This document shows positions 1-7,392 of a stretch of DNA of 64,000 nt, in pieces. This DNA comes from Salinigranum marinum. GTDB taxonomy: Archaea; Halobacteriota; Halobacteria; Halobacteriales; Haloferacaceae. The notes under the pieces were generated by a model that saw only the letters and a program-made list of their open reading frames with translations, searched no databases and was not told where the DNA came from. The position numbers were made by a program, and so were the translations under genes. Each line of letters starts with the position of its first letter. Positions within the stretch are counted from its first letter, which is position 1. The stretch is from positions 1-64,000 of the forward strand of contig NZ_CP100464.1 of NCBI RefSeq assembly GCF_024228675.1. The letters run 5' to 3'.

Positions 1-99
1 GTCCTTTTCGCTCGGATCCGCCTCCTCGTCACGGTCATTAGTACTGGCAAAGAGATCGTTCGGATCGTCGCCAGCGCCAGATTCGAACGAACCACCCAT
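1..99 (-). CDS. ParA-partner small acidic protein, N-terminal part (cut by window edge)
   Basis: An ATG at 99 opens a reading frame that runs off the left edge of the window (33 residues visible, rich in Asp, Glu and Ser). It starts one base after the ParA stop codon, so the two genes are very probably co-transcribed and translationally coupled. By position it is a candidate for the ParB-like or adaptor partner of the partition ATPase, but no domain is visible in the part that can be read. Confidence 0.6.
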   Translation of the reverse strand, partial: MGGSFESGAGDDPNDLFASTNDRDEEADPSEKD

Positions 100-100
100 C

Positions 101-1072
101 TCAGTTCACCCCCGCAGTCTGATCGACTGTTTCGTCAGTAACCACGGCCTCAGCGAACGGAATCTCTACTTCTCCCCAGAAGTCATCGCCGGTGAACAGT
201 TTTTTCCCGTCCCACGCATCCTCCGGAAGTGGATTGCCGAACGTCGCACAGATGGTCGCGACCAGTGTTCGATACTTCGGGAGGATGTTCTGTTCGGACT
301 TTCGGATTCGATCCCGATGTTCGTCGAACAGCCGGAATACGGACACATACTGCTCTTCAGCCGACTCGAAGGCGCTCAGCGATTTGAAATAGACCGGCGC
401 GTCGTACTCGCAACGTAGCTTTTGTGCGTAGTCCTTGTGATCTCCTTTTCGCATATCGACCATCGTTGGGACGACAGCTGTCCGCCCGATGTTGATGTCT
501 TGATTCTCTGCAAAGCCCTGGGCGCTGTCGGCAACTCCGTCTATACTCTCGAATCCCGACCGTGTCGGCACGGCGGGGATGACCACGTTTCGGGTCGCGT
601 ATAGCGCCATGTAATATACCGTGTCGGCCTTCGCGTTCGGATCGATGATGACGACGTCGTACTCACTTGGAACGTCGTTTTCCCGGAGGACAGCTAAGAG
701 ACGTTCGTACCGAGGGTACTCCCAGTCGTCCGGCTTCGTCTGGCCGATATAGTTGGCGTGGGAGTCGAGAAACTCGTCGACCCGGTTGAGCCGTTTGTGT
801 GACGGGAGGACGTCCACATTGGGCTCGGCTGTGCGAATTAAATCTCTAAACTCGCCCTGACCTTGCTCGACTAGATGGAAGGTGAGGTCGTCGACTTCAG
901 GATCGCGTTTGTTCTCGTCGACACCGAGATAGTTGCTGAGACTCCCGTTCTGGGCGTCCATGTCGATGACCAACACGCGCTGACCGATCTCGGCATGTGC
1001 TGCGGCGAGGTCTCGGGCGACAGTCGTTTTTCCTTGTCCCCCTGACTGATTGTAGACCGTGTAGGCCTGCAT
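101..1072 (-). CDS. parA: ParA/Soj-family plasmid partition ATPase
   Basis: A 323-residue P-loop ATPase of the ParA/MinD superfamily, expected to drive segregation of this replicon through DNA-bound, ATP-dependent gradients. The N-terminus holds a deviant Walker A (QSGGQGKTT, about residues 9-17) in which the usual signature lysine is replaced. It is followed by the switch motif LVIDMDAQNG (about 34-43) and a later VVIIDPNAKADT segment in the Walker B position. The gene is first in a pair with the acidic frame that starts at 99. Its upstream region (1146-1215) carries a long inverted repeat that could be an autoregulatory operator or a centromere. Family assignment is firm; the identity of the replicon it partitions is inferred. 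Confidence 0.9.
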   Translation of the reverse strand: MQAYTVYNQSGGQGKTTVARDLAAAHAEIGQRVLVIDMDAQNGSLSNYLGVDENKRDPEVDDLTFHLVEQGQGEFRDLIRTAEPNVDVLPSHKRLNRVDEFLDSHANYIGQTKPDDWEYPRYERLLAVLRENDVPSEYDVVIIDPNAKADTVYYMALYATRNVVIPAVPTRSGFESIDGVADSAQGFAENQDINIGRTAVVPTMVDMRKGDHKDYAQKLRCEYDAPVYFKSLSAFESAEEQYVSVFRLFDEHRDRIRKSEQNILPKYRTLVATICATFGNPLPEDAWDGKKLFTGDDFWGEVEIPFAEAVVTDETVDQTAGVN

Positions 1073-1145
1073 GCCTCATCGTTCAACATAGCTGCTCATA
1101 AAGTTCCGTCAGACAAACCACTCATCTCGAACAATTTGTCTGAGT

Positions 1146-1215
1146 AGTAAGAGTAACGACTAAGAGTGAGTACTTGGACCAAGCAGTTAGTCTTATTAAT
1201 CACTCTTAGTCGTTA
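1146..1215. repeat. Inverted-repeat operator or centromere candidate upstream of parA
   Basis: Perfect 16-base arms, TAACGACTAAGAGTGA (1154-1169) and its reverse complement (1200-1215), flank a central CTTGGACCAAG palindrome (1173-1183). The segment 1146-1173 is nearly the same (24 of 28 positions) as 54241-54268, just upstream of the PCNA-like gene. Its position before parA fits a ParB or ParA operator, or a parS-like site. Confidence 0.65.
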
Positions 1216-1414
1216 GGCCTAGCGTTATGTCTTACTATTCAACCTGGCCACTCAGCTTAATTAATCGGTCAGCATACTAGCTCCTGCCGATTGCCCTGAT
1301 TTATCACTCTGGGCATACGGCGTGACCGAACCGCCTAAGTGATCTAATCGCCATACAGTGGCCGATTATTCGACGACTGGTATCGATCATGGCCTGGAAA
1401 AAACGACTGCTGAT
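1216..1414. other. Non-coding stretch between parA control region and DUF555 gene
   Basis: Together with 1073-1215 this makes a gap of about 340 bases with no credible gene. Beyond the inverted repeat it is AT-rich and contains short TTAAT and TAAGT runs, but I see no further clear repeat, RNA gene or conserved ORF here. Confidence 0.5.
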
Positions 1415-1879
1415 TCAGGCGGCAGGAAATATATTGACTGAGGTCAGGGGCGTATCGTGGAGCTGGGAACCAATCGCTCGACGAGCTACCGTTTCGGCAG
1501 TCTTGGAATCTGGAGCGTCGACCTCAACTTCGAGAAGTAATCCTACGAGAGCAGTTTCCGAAACCAAGAGGAGTGCGTCTGTTCCGGTTTCGCATTGATT
1601 ACATCCGAGCTCTTGAACACTGATGTCGACGTTTCGAGCGCACTCACTGGCCGAGCTGACACGCTTTCCGACTTCACTGACCGCGATATTGATCGCGTCC
1701 TGTCCGGTCTCCGCTCCGCGAACAATCCACGGGATCGAGAATACGACAACGTATTGGCTTGGGCGGGAGTGGTTCCCCGGTACATCCTGGGCAGATACCT
1801 GATCCTCGTTGTACCTGGCGTTGGGTCTGTAGGATTGTCGATTCGTAGCGGGCGGAGAACCTGAACTTCTCTCAGCCAT
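1415..1879 (-). CDS. DUF555 (UPF0212) family protein, copy 1
   Basis: A 154-residue protein whose core (about residues 42-150) matches the archaeal DUF555/UPF0212 pattern: an IPWIVRGAETGQDAINIAVS segment, AVSEVGKRV, a CxxC pair (GCNQCE) and ETALVGLLLEVEV. The cysteine pair suggests a metal or redox site. The first 40 residues are low-complexity and have no counterpart in the second copy at 59549, so a later start is possible. The ATG at 1879 has a TATA-like GCTATACTG about 29 bases upstream and a 6-base inverted repeat between them (1884-1904). Function of the family is unknown. Confidence 0.75.
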   Translation of the reverse strand: MAERSSGSPPATNRQSYRPNARYNEDQVSAQDVPGNHSRPSQYVVVFSIPWIVRGAETGQDAINIAVSEVGKRVSSASECARNVDISVQELGCNQCETGTDALLLVSETALVGLLLEVEVDAPDSKTAETVARRAIGSQLHDTPLTSVNIFPAA

Positions 1880-1883
1880 GAAT

Positions 1884-1904
1884 TACTGTAGGATAATAAC
1901 AGTA
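1884..1904 (-). promoter_or_regulatory. Inverted repeat between TATA box and start of the DUF555 gene
   Basis: TACTGT (1884-1889) and ACAGTA (1899-1904) are perfect 6-base arms with a 9-base spacer. The site lies between the TATA-like element near 1905-1911 and the ATG at 1879, where a repressor would block initiation. Confidence 0.4.
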
Positions 1905-2100
1905 TAGCTATGACTTCCATACCATACCTGACGACCAAACGGGTACAATTCAGGCCATCACTACCAGCGGACTTAACGTCTTATTATACGATTTATCTAA
2001 ATTCTATCAAATCGCACAATTCATCATCGAATTGAGGTGGCGGGCTGTGTTATGATGGCGTTTCAGTTATCCGCTGTTTCGCTCGCGTCGTGCCGTTCGA

Positions 2101-2550
2101 TTAGCTCTCGTAGACCTCCTCGATAGCTTCGACAAGGTCCTCGGCGTGCTGTGATCCCACGAGGACGGACCGGTCGTTAGAGCGCTGGATCCAAACGCCC
2201 CGGTTCCCGCTGACGTTGTATGCGATCTTCCCCGGTGCCCAGCGGATTCCCCACCCGCCGAACTCTCGAAGTGGGCTGTACGTTCTCGATTCGTATCGTT
2301 CGATCTCCGACCACGGAATTCGCCGAAACGACAAGTGAAGTGGCCACATCTTGAGGTAGATTCCGTCAGCTCTCACTTCAGTCTCGAGACGCAGACCGAA
2401 GAGAAACGCGGCGACGGCACCGACGATTGCGAGACCGACTGGTGAGGTGGGCCCGAGTACGATGGTGAGAAGCGTGATTCCACCCAGAAGCGCCCAGAGC
2501 CACCGCTGGCGGAATCGCTGTACTTCGCGGTACCTTGGGTCTGGATTCAT
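2101..2550 (-). CDS. Two-helix membrane protein of unknown function
   Basis: A 149-residue protein using the ATG at 2550 (MNPDPRYREVQ). An upstream extension to 2640 exists, but it has no protein-like character. Two closely spaced hydrophobic segments (about residues 19-37 and 40-56) form a membrane hairpin. They are followed by a soluble domain with alternating strands and the motif RRIPWSEIERYE, which resembles the PH-like C-terminal halves of small membrane proteins such as DUF6141. This is a weak resemblance only. It is a single gene, with the insertion sequence to its right. Confidence 0.6.
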   Translation of the reverse strand: MNPDPRYREVQRFRQRWLWALLGGITLLTIVLGPTSPVGLAIVGAVAAFLFGLRLETEVRADGIYLKMWPLHLSFRRIPWSEIERYESRTYSPLREFGGWGIRWAPGKIAYNVSGNRGVWIQRSNDRSVLVGSQHAEDLVEAIEEVYES

Positions 2551-2877
2551 GATTTTGTCATCTGAAGATGTAGTTACTTGCTGATACGGCCATCGGATCC
2601 AAGGATCGTCTGCTCCCGCCTGGGCGGACAGCGTCTGCATACGCCTCTTGTTCGGCTTTGATGTCTCCGAAAGTGTTGAGCACTCAAAATTCTGGACCTG
2701 AACCTGACTGTTTAGCCATATCTACAAACAAAATTGAGGATTGGTGACCCCTCTGAGACGTGAAAGTTGTCCACGAATTAGATTCGACGCTTGAGCAACA
2801 TCAGCAATCGCCTCATGTCAGAAATACTGCCAAAATACAGACAAAATCTCGTGAATCCAAGAGCGCCGTCGCTCACC

Positions 2878-4712
2878 AGAATCGAAGCAAACTCAGAAAC
2901 TCCGCCTGCCTCAACCGCCCGGGTCGAACAGACAGAACCCGACCAGTTCGACGATTTCGCCAGCACGGAGCGGCGGAGACTCACCGAGATGTACATCAAT
3001 TTCGTCACGCAGCACGAAATTAGCGAGTCGCCACACGTTGTGTAGTATCACGCCAATCACGAAGTACAAGAAGCGAATCCGGTAGTCCTTGGTCGCCGTC
3101 TGTGGGAGGAAATGCGCCTTGATGTCCTTGTACTCGTTCTCAATCGTCCACCGATGCCGATACTGACTGATGAGTGCCTCTGCTCTATGCTCATCAACCC
3201 ACCCGTTTACCGTGAACAGCGAGTACTCACCTCCCGACTTGTATATGATACTCACCTTATGCATCCGCCCCTCATGCCATAACTCGGCGTGTTCGATACG
3301 AGTGTCGTACACCGTATCCTCTTTAATTTCCTTGATATTTATCGCGTCAGAATTCGAACGCTCCTGCTTACCAATCACGTACTGAACGCTCCCCCTGTCA
3401 AGGGCGTCGCGGATACCGTGTACGTCGAACTCACGGTCGCAGAATACCTTGTGGATGTCTACGTGGCGCGTAGCCTGTTCCATTAGACGGTTTACAATGT
3501 CCACGCGCGGTGTCCGCTCCACGTCTACGTTCGCGTCTGCCTTCTCCCACCACCGTTCGTCGCGCACTGGCTCGATAGCGAGGATAATTGGCGTCTCCTC
3601 GGCTACGATAGACAGAGTGGCGAACTTGTACCCGCGTTCCGCCTTCTCCTTGTTCGAGGGCTTGAATCCCGACACCATCTCGGGGTAGTCTTCTTTGGGA
3701 TACACTTCTCGACCGCTCTCACTCACGACGGGTTCTTCGTCCCACGCAACTTCCTTCTCGTTCCTGAACGGTGACGGCCAGAAATTGAACGTCGTGATGT
3801 CGATAGCAGCCATCAGTGGCTCGCGGAGACCCTGCCGGTCGCGACCAGCAATCTCGTCTAACTGTTTCTCAACACCCGCGTGAAACGCTGGCAGAATTGC
3901 ATCGCGAATCCGCTTCCAGTCGAGTGGTCGCTGTCCATCTTCGTAGTCTACCAAAATCGTCTGTGAGTCAGGACTGGCGACCTTCTTCATCGTCCGATTG
4001 TGAGTGGAGCCATGCGGAACTTCCGAGCGGTCACTCAACCGCGCGAACCGCCGCCGAAGCGTCGTTGTACCCGCTTTGGCCATGTTCAAATAGCCCTGTC
4101 GCTCGAAAAACGCTTCTAACGGGTACTTAGCGTTCGATGCGCGGTCGGCAGAGAACTCGGTAAACCCCAGTTCCGTCGCTCGCTCTACAGCGTCCATGAT
4201 TTGCTCTTCTCCGATGCCGTGCTTGGCGTTCACATCGCTTGGTTCGAGCGCGGGCTCGCCAGTATCTATGATGTCGTTGTCGGCACAGACCTTCCGAATC
4301 TGCTCCGCGACTGTCTCGATGGCCTGCCGTTCGGAATGACAGAACCGATTTCGCCAATTGTGGCTGATAATCTGTTGACTGAGTGGGCTCCCGAGACCAA
4401 AACGGATGTAGACGTAGGCCGCTCCTTTCAGTCGGCGCTCTAGTTCGGACTGGTTGAATCCCCGAGCGTGCTGGTAGAGGAACATCTGGACGACGGCATC
4501 GAGGTCGAACTTCGCCCGGTCAGGGTCATCGTAGTCCGAGAACCAGTCGTCATCGATGTCGAGGTTTGCGATGACGCGAGTGATGTGGTCGTGGATATGA
4601 CAGAGGTCCTCCGTCTGCTCACCAATCTCGGTAACGAACTCCGCGAGCCTATCACGTGGCAAACTGCTGTCCTCTGTCATTGATGGATGCTGCAACCGTT
4701 TGATTAGATTCT
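2878..4712 (-). mobile_element. Insertion sequence with DDE transposase (boundaries tentative)
   Basis: The element encloses the transposase at 2911-4680. Two inversely oriented 15-base sequences frame it: AGAATCGAAGCAAAC at 2878-2892, and the reverse complement of AGAATCTAATCAAAC at 4698-4712 (13 of 15 identical). They are the best candidates for terminal inverted repeats. I found no clear target-site duplication, so the exact ends are uncertain. Confidence 0.5.
2911..4680 (-). CDS. IS4-like DDE transposase
   Basis: A 589-residue transposase starting at the ATG at 4680; a TTG 15 bases upstream is possible. It has an RNase H-like catalytic core. The first Asp lies in MAAIDITTFNFW, the second in VFCDREFDVHG, and the Glu in YRHRWTIENEYKDIK, which is the Y-R-E-K signature of the IS4 superfamily. 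The N-terminal 200 residues look helical and DNA-binding. The frame is intact, so the element may be active. It is longer than common ISH transposases (about 400 residues). I do not assign a named IS. Confidence 0.85.
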   Translation of the reverse strand: MTEDSSLPRDRLAEFVTEIGEQTEDLCHIHDHITRVIANLDIDDDWFSDYDDPDRAKFDLDAVVQMFLYQHARGFNQSELERRLKGAAYVYIRFGLGSPLSQQIISHNWRNRFCHSERQAIETVAEQIRKVCADNDIIDTGEPALEPSDVNAKHGIGEEQIMDAVERATELGFTEFSADRASNAKYPLEAFFERQGYLNMAKAGTTTLRRRFARLSDRSEVPHGSTHNRTMKKVASPDSQTILVDYEDGQRPLDWKRIRDAILPAFHAGVEKQLDEIAGRDRQGLREPLMAAIDITTFNFWPSPFRNEKEVAWDEEPVVSESGREVYPKEDYPEMVSGFKPSNKEKAERGYKFATLSIVAEETPIILAIEPVRDERWWEKADANVDVERTPRVDIVNRLMEQATRHVDIHKVFCDREFDVHGIRDALDRGSVQYVIGKQERSNSDAINIKEIKEDTVYDTRIEHAELWHEGRMHKVSIIYKSGGEYSLFTVNGWVDEHRAEALISQYRHRWTIENEYKDIKAHFLPQTATKDYRIRFLYFVIGVILHNVWRLANFVLRDEIDVHLGESPPLRAGEIVELVGFCLFDPGG

Positions 4713-4813
4713 AACTATACTTCGGCGTGTCATTTCCACTTCTTCCAGCTACGATACGGGGTTCTCATTAGGGTATCTCGGGGTCAATCGAAGGAAAAGA
4801 AAACGCGAATACT

Positions 4814-4832
4814 CAAGTTAAATTCTAACTTG
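4814..4832 (+). promoter_or_regulatory. Perfect 19-bp palindrome before the HTH gene
   Basis: CAAGTTA (4814-4820), AATTC, TAACTTG (4826-4832). It sits 20 to 40 bases before the HTH gene and overlaps a TTAAAT sequence that could serve as TATA box. This is the expected arrangement of an autorepressor operator. Confidence 0.5.
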
Positions 4833-4851
4833 GGTTAAGAAATAATGGTGT

Positions 4852-5310
4852 GTGGAGTTCACGATTGGAGTGATGACTCTCTCGCCTAGTGCGTATCTCT
4901 CTAGAAAGGGCACTATCGAGCTACTCTGCGAGCTTAGCCCTGAAGGGTCCCGGTTCGAAGAGCTACTGGATGAACTCCCGATTAGCCGACCGACACTTGC
5001 AAACCGGCTGGCTGAGGGTCAAGAGGTCTCGCTCTTAGAGCCCAGACCGATTGCTGGTGAACGAGGGACCACTCACGAATACGTATTCACACCGAGAGGG
5101 GCAACCATTCGCGTGCTACTATTCCAACAGGGGCTCGTTTTGGAATACCAGCAGTACAAGATGGCACTCAAACAGTTCGAGGCTGGTTGTGACAAGTTCA
5201 AAGAGACAATCGAGACAAACCCACCAAACTTAGGAAACTCAAAACTCAATGAAGAGAACCTTCGCACCATTATCCAACGGAGTGCCCTTTCAGAGATGGC
5301 CGAAGAGTGA
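4852..5310 (+). CDS. Winged-helix transcriptional regulator
   Basis: A 152-residue protein if the GTG at 4852 is used, or 145 residues from the ATG at 4873. Residues about 15-75 form a winged-helix domain of the haloarchaeal HxlR/ArsR-like type: SRFEELLDELPISRPTLANR is the helix-turn-helix, followed by a wing with HEYVFTPRG. The C-terminal part is a helix rich in Gln, Lys and Glu that could dimerise. The TATA-like TTAAAT near 4819 is about 32 bases before the GTG, which favours that start. The palindrome at 4814-4832 suggests autoregulation. It may control the minus-strand genes next to it. Confidence 0.7.
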   Translation: MEFTIGVMTLSPSAYLSRKGTIELLCELSPEGSRFEELLDELPISRPTLANRLAEGQEVSLLEPRPIAGERGTTHEYVFTPRGATIRVLLFQQGLVLEYQQYKMALKQFEAGCDKFKETIETNPPNLGNSKLNEENLRTIIQRSALSEMAEE

Positions 5311-5317
5311 AGACAAG

Positions 5318-5965
5318 TCAGGCGTCTGGCGGGCTGAGATTCTTCATCTTGAAGCCTGATTTCGGGATGTAACGACCAGCCAGCACCGCGAGTTCTCTCG
5401 TACGCTGAGTGTCTGCAAGGTTGTGACATAAGAGTGGCACCCAGTTGCCGTTCTCGTGAGTCGTCACGGCGCTCGCACTGTCGTCGAACGGGTCACAGTC
5501 GTCGCCACCTATCAAGTCATCGTAGACTCCCACAAGGTCGCTCGCGTCACCCGTGTCGAACCCCTCTACCATGTCCATCGTGTCCGAGTACGCTACATCG
5601 GGGAACGGCCACGGTGCGTCTTGACGGACGCACGCCCGACGCAGGAACGGCAGGTCGAATCCACCACGCCACCGCTCGCCGTTGTACGCGGTCAGGTAGT
5701 GCCGGTCGCCGTCGATGGTACTAGTCGCGAAGTCTTCTAACCCCGCAAGTAGCCGCTGCTCACTCTGATACACCGACACTCGCACGTTTGAGTCCGACTC
5801 GTGTTCCACGTCGGTCGCGAGTCGGCCCGCATCGGCCTCGCGACCTGTGGTGTTTAGCGCCAGCCACGAACCCATGTCAGTGGTGAGACCTGCAACGGTG
5901 ATTACTGACCCCGGTTCTAACCCCGAGGTCTCGATGTCGAACGCGATTGGACTGAGATTGCCCAT
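5318..5965 (-). CDS. DEDD-family 3'-5' exonuclease domain protein
   Basis: A 215-residue RNase H-fold exonuclease. The three Exo motifs are readable: FDIETSG (Asp10, Glu12), YNGERWRGGFDLPFLRR (Asp104) and HNLADTQRTREL (Asp185). They match the two-metal 3'-5' exonuclease domain of family B DNA polymerases, here standing alone without a polymerase. It would remove nucleotides from DNA or RNA 3' ends. It converges with the HTH gene and lies upstream of nothing obvious in replication except the Cdc6 gene at 7393. Such solo exonucleases occur on haloarchaeal viruses and plasmids. Confidence 0.7.
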   Translation of the reverse strand: MGNLSPIAFDIETSGLEPGSVITVAGLTTDMGSWLALNTTGREADAGRLATDVEHESDSNVRVSVYQSEQRLLAGLEDFATSTIDGDRHYLTAYNGERWRGGFDLPFLRRACVRQDAPWPFPDVAYSDTMDMVEGFDTGDASDLVGVYDDLIGGDDCDPFDDSASAVTTHENGNWVPLLCHNLADTQRTRELAVLAGRYIPKSGFKMKNLSPPDA

Positions 5966-6063
5966 GTATGAATGGGAATGCTCGTGCTTAGTAAGCGAGA
6001 GTGTGGAGTTTCTGTTTTTCCAACTGGCTCTTCCAAGATAGCACTACACACACGGTCAACGCA

Positions 6064-6726
6064 CTACCCTCTCTGAGTCAGCCAACTGAGACAATCACTG
6101 TAGAACTTGCTCAATTGCGTCTCGTGGAACGTTCCGACGTATTCTAAAGGTCGCTTTCGCCGCTGTTCGCTTGTGTATCTTAGATATTTTCCAGCTCGTT
6201 CAATAGTTTCTGCTTCGCAGAACTCTGTTTCATCGAATTCAAGTCGATACTTAGGCTCAGTTCTGTCCCACTGTCGGACTGGGAGAACATCATTGAAGGC
6301 ACCGTGCTGCGCCGCGATTCGTAACCCTCGTATAAACATCAATTTCCGTGTATATTCGACACCAGTATGTTTATCTGGGTGATAGCTCTGTTTCGTGAAC
6401 TCAAAGCCCTCCGATAGATAGTTTGTAATAGTAGCTCGAACTGCTTCATTAAACGAATAGATTCCCGCGAGATAGTTGTGGGTTAGCCGATACACTTCGA
6501 TTGTGTCTCTCTGGACAGCTTCGTCAGAATCATCACTGACGATGAAATATGCGTCTTCACGTAGATGACCATCAACGAACTCCTCCAGTTCTGCGAAATT
6601 AATCTCAGCCGTTGTGAGAGCCAACTGTAACCGTGTCCGGTCTATCTGTCGAAGACGCCGAGAAGGGGTGACAGCCTCACCTACGAGTTTTTCAATGGTC
6701 TCAGGAGTTCCCTTGCCATCTGTCAC
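6064..6726 (-). CDS. Conserved-type hypothetical protein, 220 residues
   Basis: I do not recognise this protein. It is soluble, acidic and mostly helical, with no transmembrane segment or signal peptide. A central stretch (about residues 75-110, RLTHNYLAGIYSFNEAVRAT) is helix-rich and is followed by a basic, tyrosine-containing region. It follows the 43-residue gene at 6739-6870 on the same strand with a 12-base gap, so the two are probably co-transcribed. Confidence 0.55.
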   Translation of the reverse strand: MTDGKGTPETIEKLVGEAVTPSRRLRQIDRTRLQLALTTAEINFAELEEFVDGHLREDAYFIVSDDSDEAVQRDTIEVYRLTHNYLAGIYSFNEAVRATITNYLSEGFEFTKQSYHPDKHTGVEYTRKLMFIRGLRIAAQHGAFNDVLPVRQWDRTEPKYRLEFDETEFCEAETIERAGKYLRYTSEQRRKRPLEYVGTFHETQLSKFYSDCLSWLTQRG

Positions 6727-6738
6727 AACAAAGCCCGC

Positions 6739-6870
6739 TCACTCGTCAGTATCGTCATCGTCGCGAATAATACGAACAGCACTGAAGGCGGCAGCTATCT
6801 CACTGACATTGCCACCTGTGATTTCGGCCACTTCCTCAGGGGTCTTGGCCTTCCGCTTCTGTTCGGGCAT
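6739..6870 (-). CDS. 43-residue acidic small protein
   Basis: The ATG at 6870 gives a 43-residue protein beginning MPEQKRKAKTPEEVAEITGG and ending in a run of Asp and Glu. A longer frame upstream is basic and unlike a haloarchaeal protein, so it is discarded. The basic N-terminus followed by a helix (VAEITGGNVSEIAAAFSAV) could be a small DNA-binding or antitoxin-like protein, but no family is recognised. It precedes the 220-residue gene at 6064-6726 by 12 bases. Confidence 0.5.
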   Translation of the reverse strand: MPEQKRKAKTPEEVAEITGGNVSEIAAAFSAVRIIRDDDDTDE

Positions 6871-6916
6871 AGATGCATGTTTGTGATACAAGTATAAATC
6901 TCTTCGCTCAGCGCAT

Positions 6917-7249
6917 TCAACCACCCAAAACAACCATCGCCCCAAACCCAAGGGTCGCAAGGCCCAAACCGTAGAAGAACAGCTTCTGGTCCGCACTCAC
7001 GTACTGATGATGGTCAATATGAGCGTCTGCGAGTTGATTATTGACGTTTTGCTCCCATCCCACCGTTGAAATTTCTCCAGTTCGCACGTTCCCGACTCCA
7101 AACACGAACAGTAGAAGCAATAACCCGACTATAAATAACGCAGCAACCGCCAGTTCGCTTTGAGTGGCTAATCCTACCACCAAGACCGTCGCTCCCGCGT
7201 AAACCAGCCCATATCGAGACACACCAGCAATGACCGTTTTCCAGTTCAT
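6917..7249 (-). CDS. Small membrane protein, three helices
   Basis: A 110-residue protein with hydrophobic segments at about residues 12-30, 33-52 and 89-108, and a polar loop between the second and third (NVRTGEISTVGWEQNVNNQL). There is no signal peptide cleavage site. It reads away from the Cdc6 gene. Small membrane proteins of this kind are common beside replication genes of haloarchaeal plasmids and viruses. Function unknown. Confidence 0.55.
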   Translation of the reverse strand: MNWKTVIAGVSRYGLVYAGATVLVVGLATQSELAVAALFIVGLLLLLFVFGVGNVRTGEISTVGWEQNVNNQLADAHIDHHQYVSADQKLFFYGLGLATLGFGAMVVLGG

Positions 7250-7339
7250 GATATATAACTGACTGCTAACAGCATAAATTCCCGAGTCATCCGAAACGGA
7301 CTCGTTCTGATTGTTTTGACGACTTAATAGAAATTGGAA

Positions 7340-7389
7340 AAGTGGAAATTACCCACTTCCACTTAATATCATAGGACAAGAAACTGTCC
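7340..7389 (+). promoter_or_regulatory. Repeat cluster before the Orc1/Cdc6 gene; origin candidate
   Basis: AAGTGGAA (7340-7347) and TTCCACTT (7357-7364) form an inverted repeat with a second GTGGG/CCCAC pairing inside it. GGACA (7374-7378) and TGTCC (7385-7389) form another, four bases before the ATG. The TTCCA/TGGAA core resembles haloarchaeal origin recognition boxes, which usually lie next to the cognate orc1/cdc6 gene. The region 7250-7392 is AT-rich. Confidence 0.45.
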
Positions 7390-7392
7390 GTC

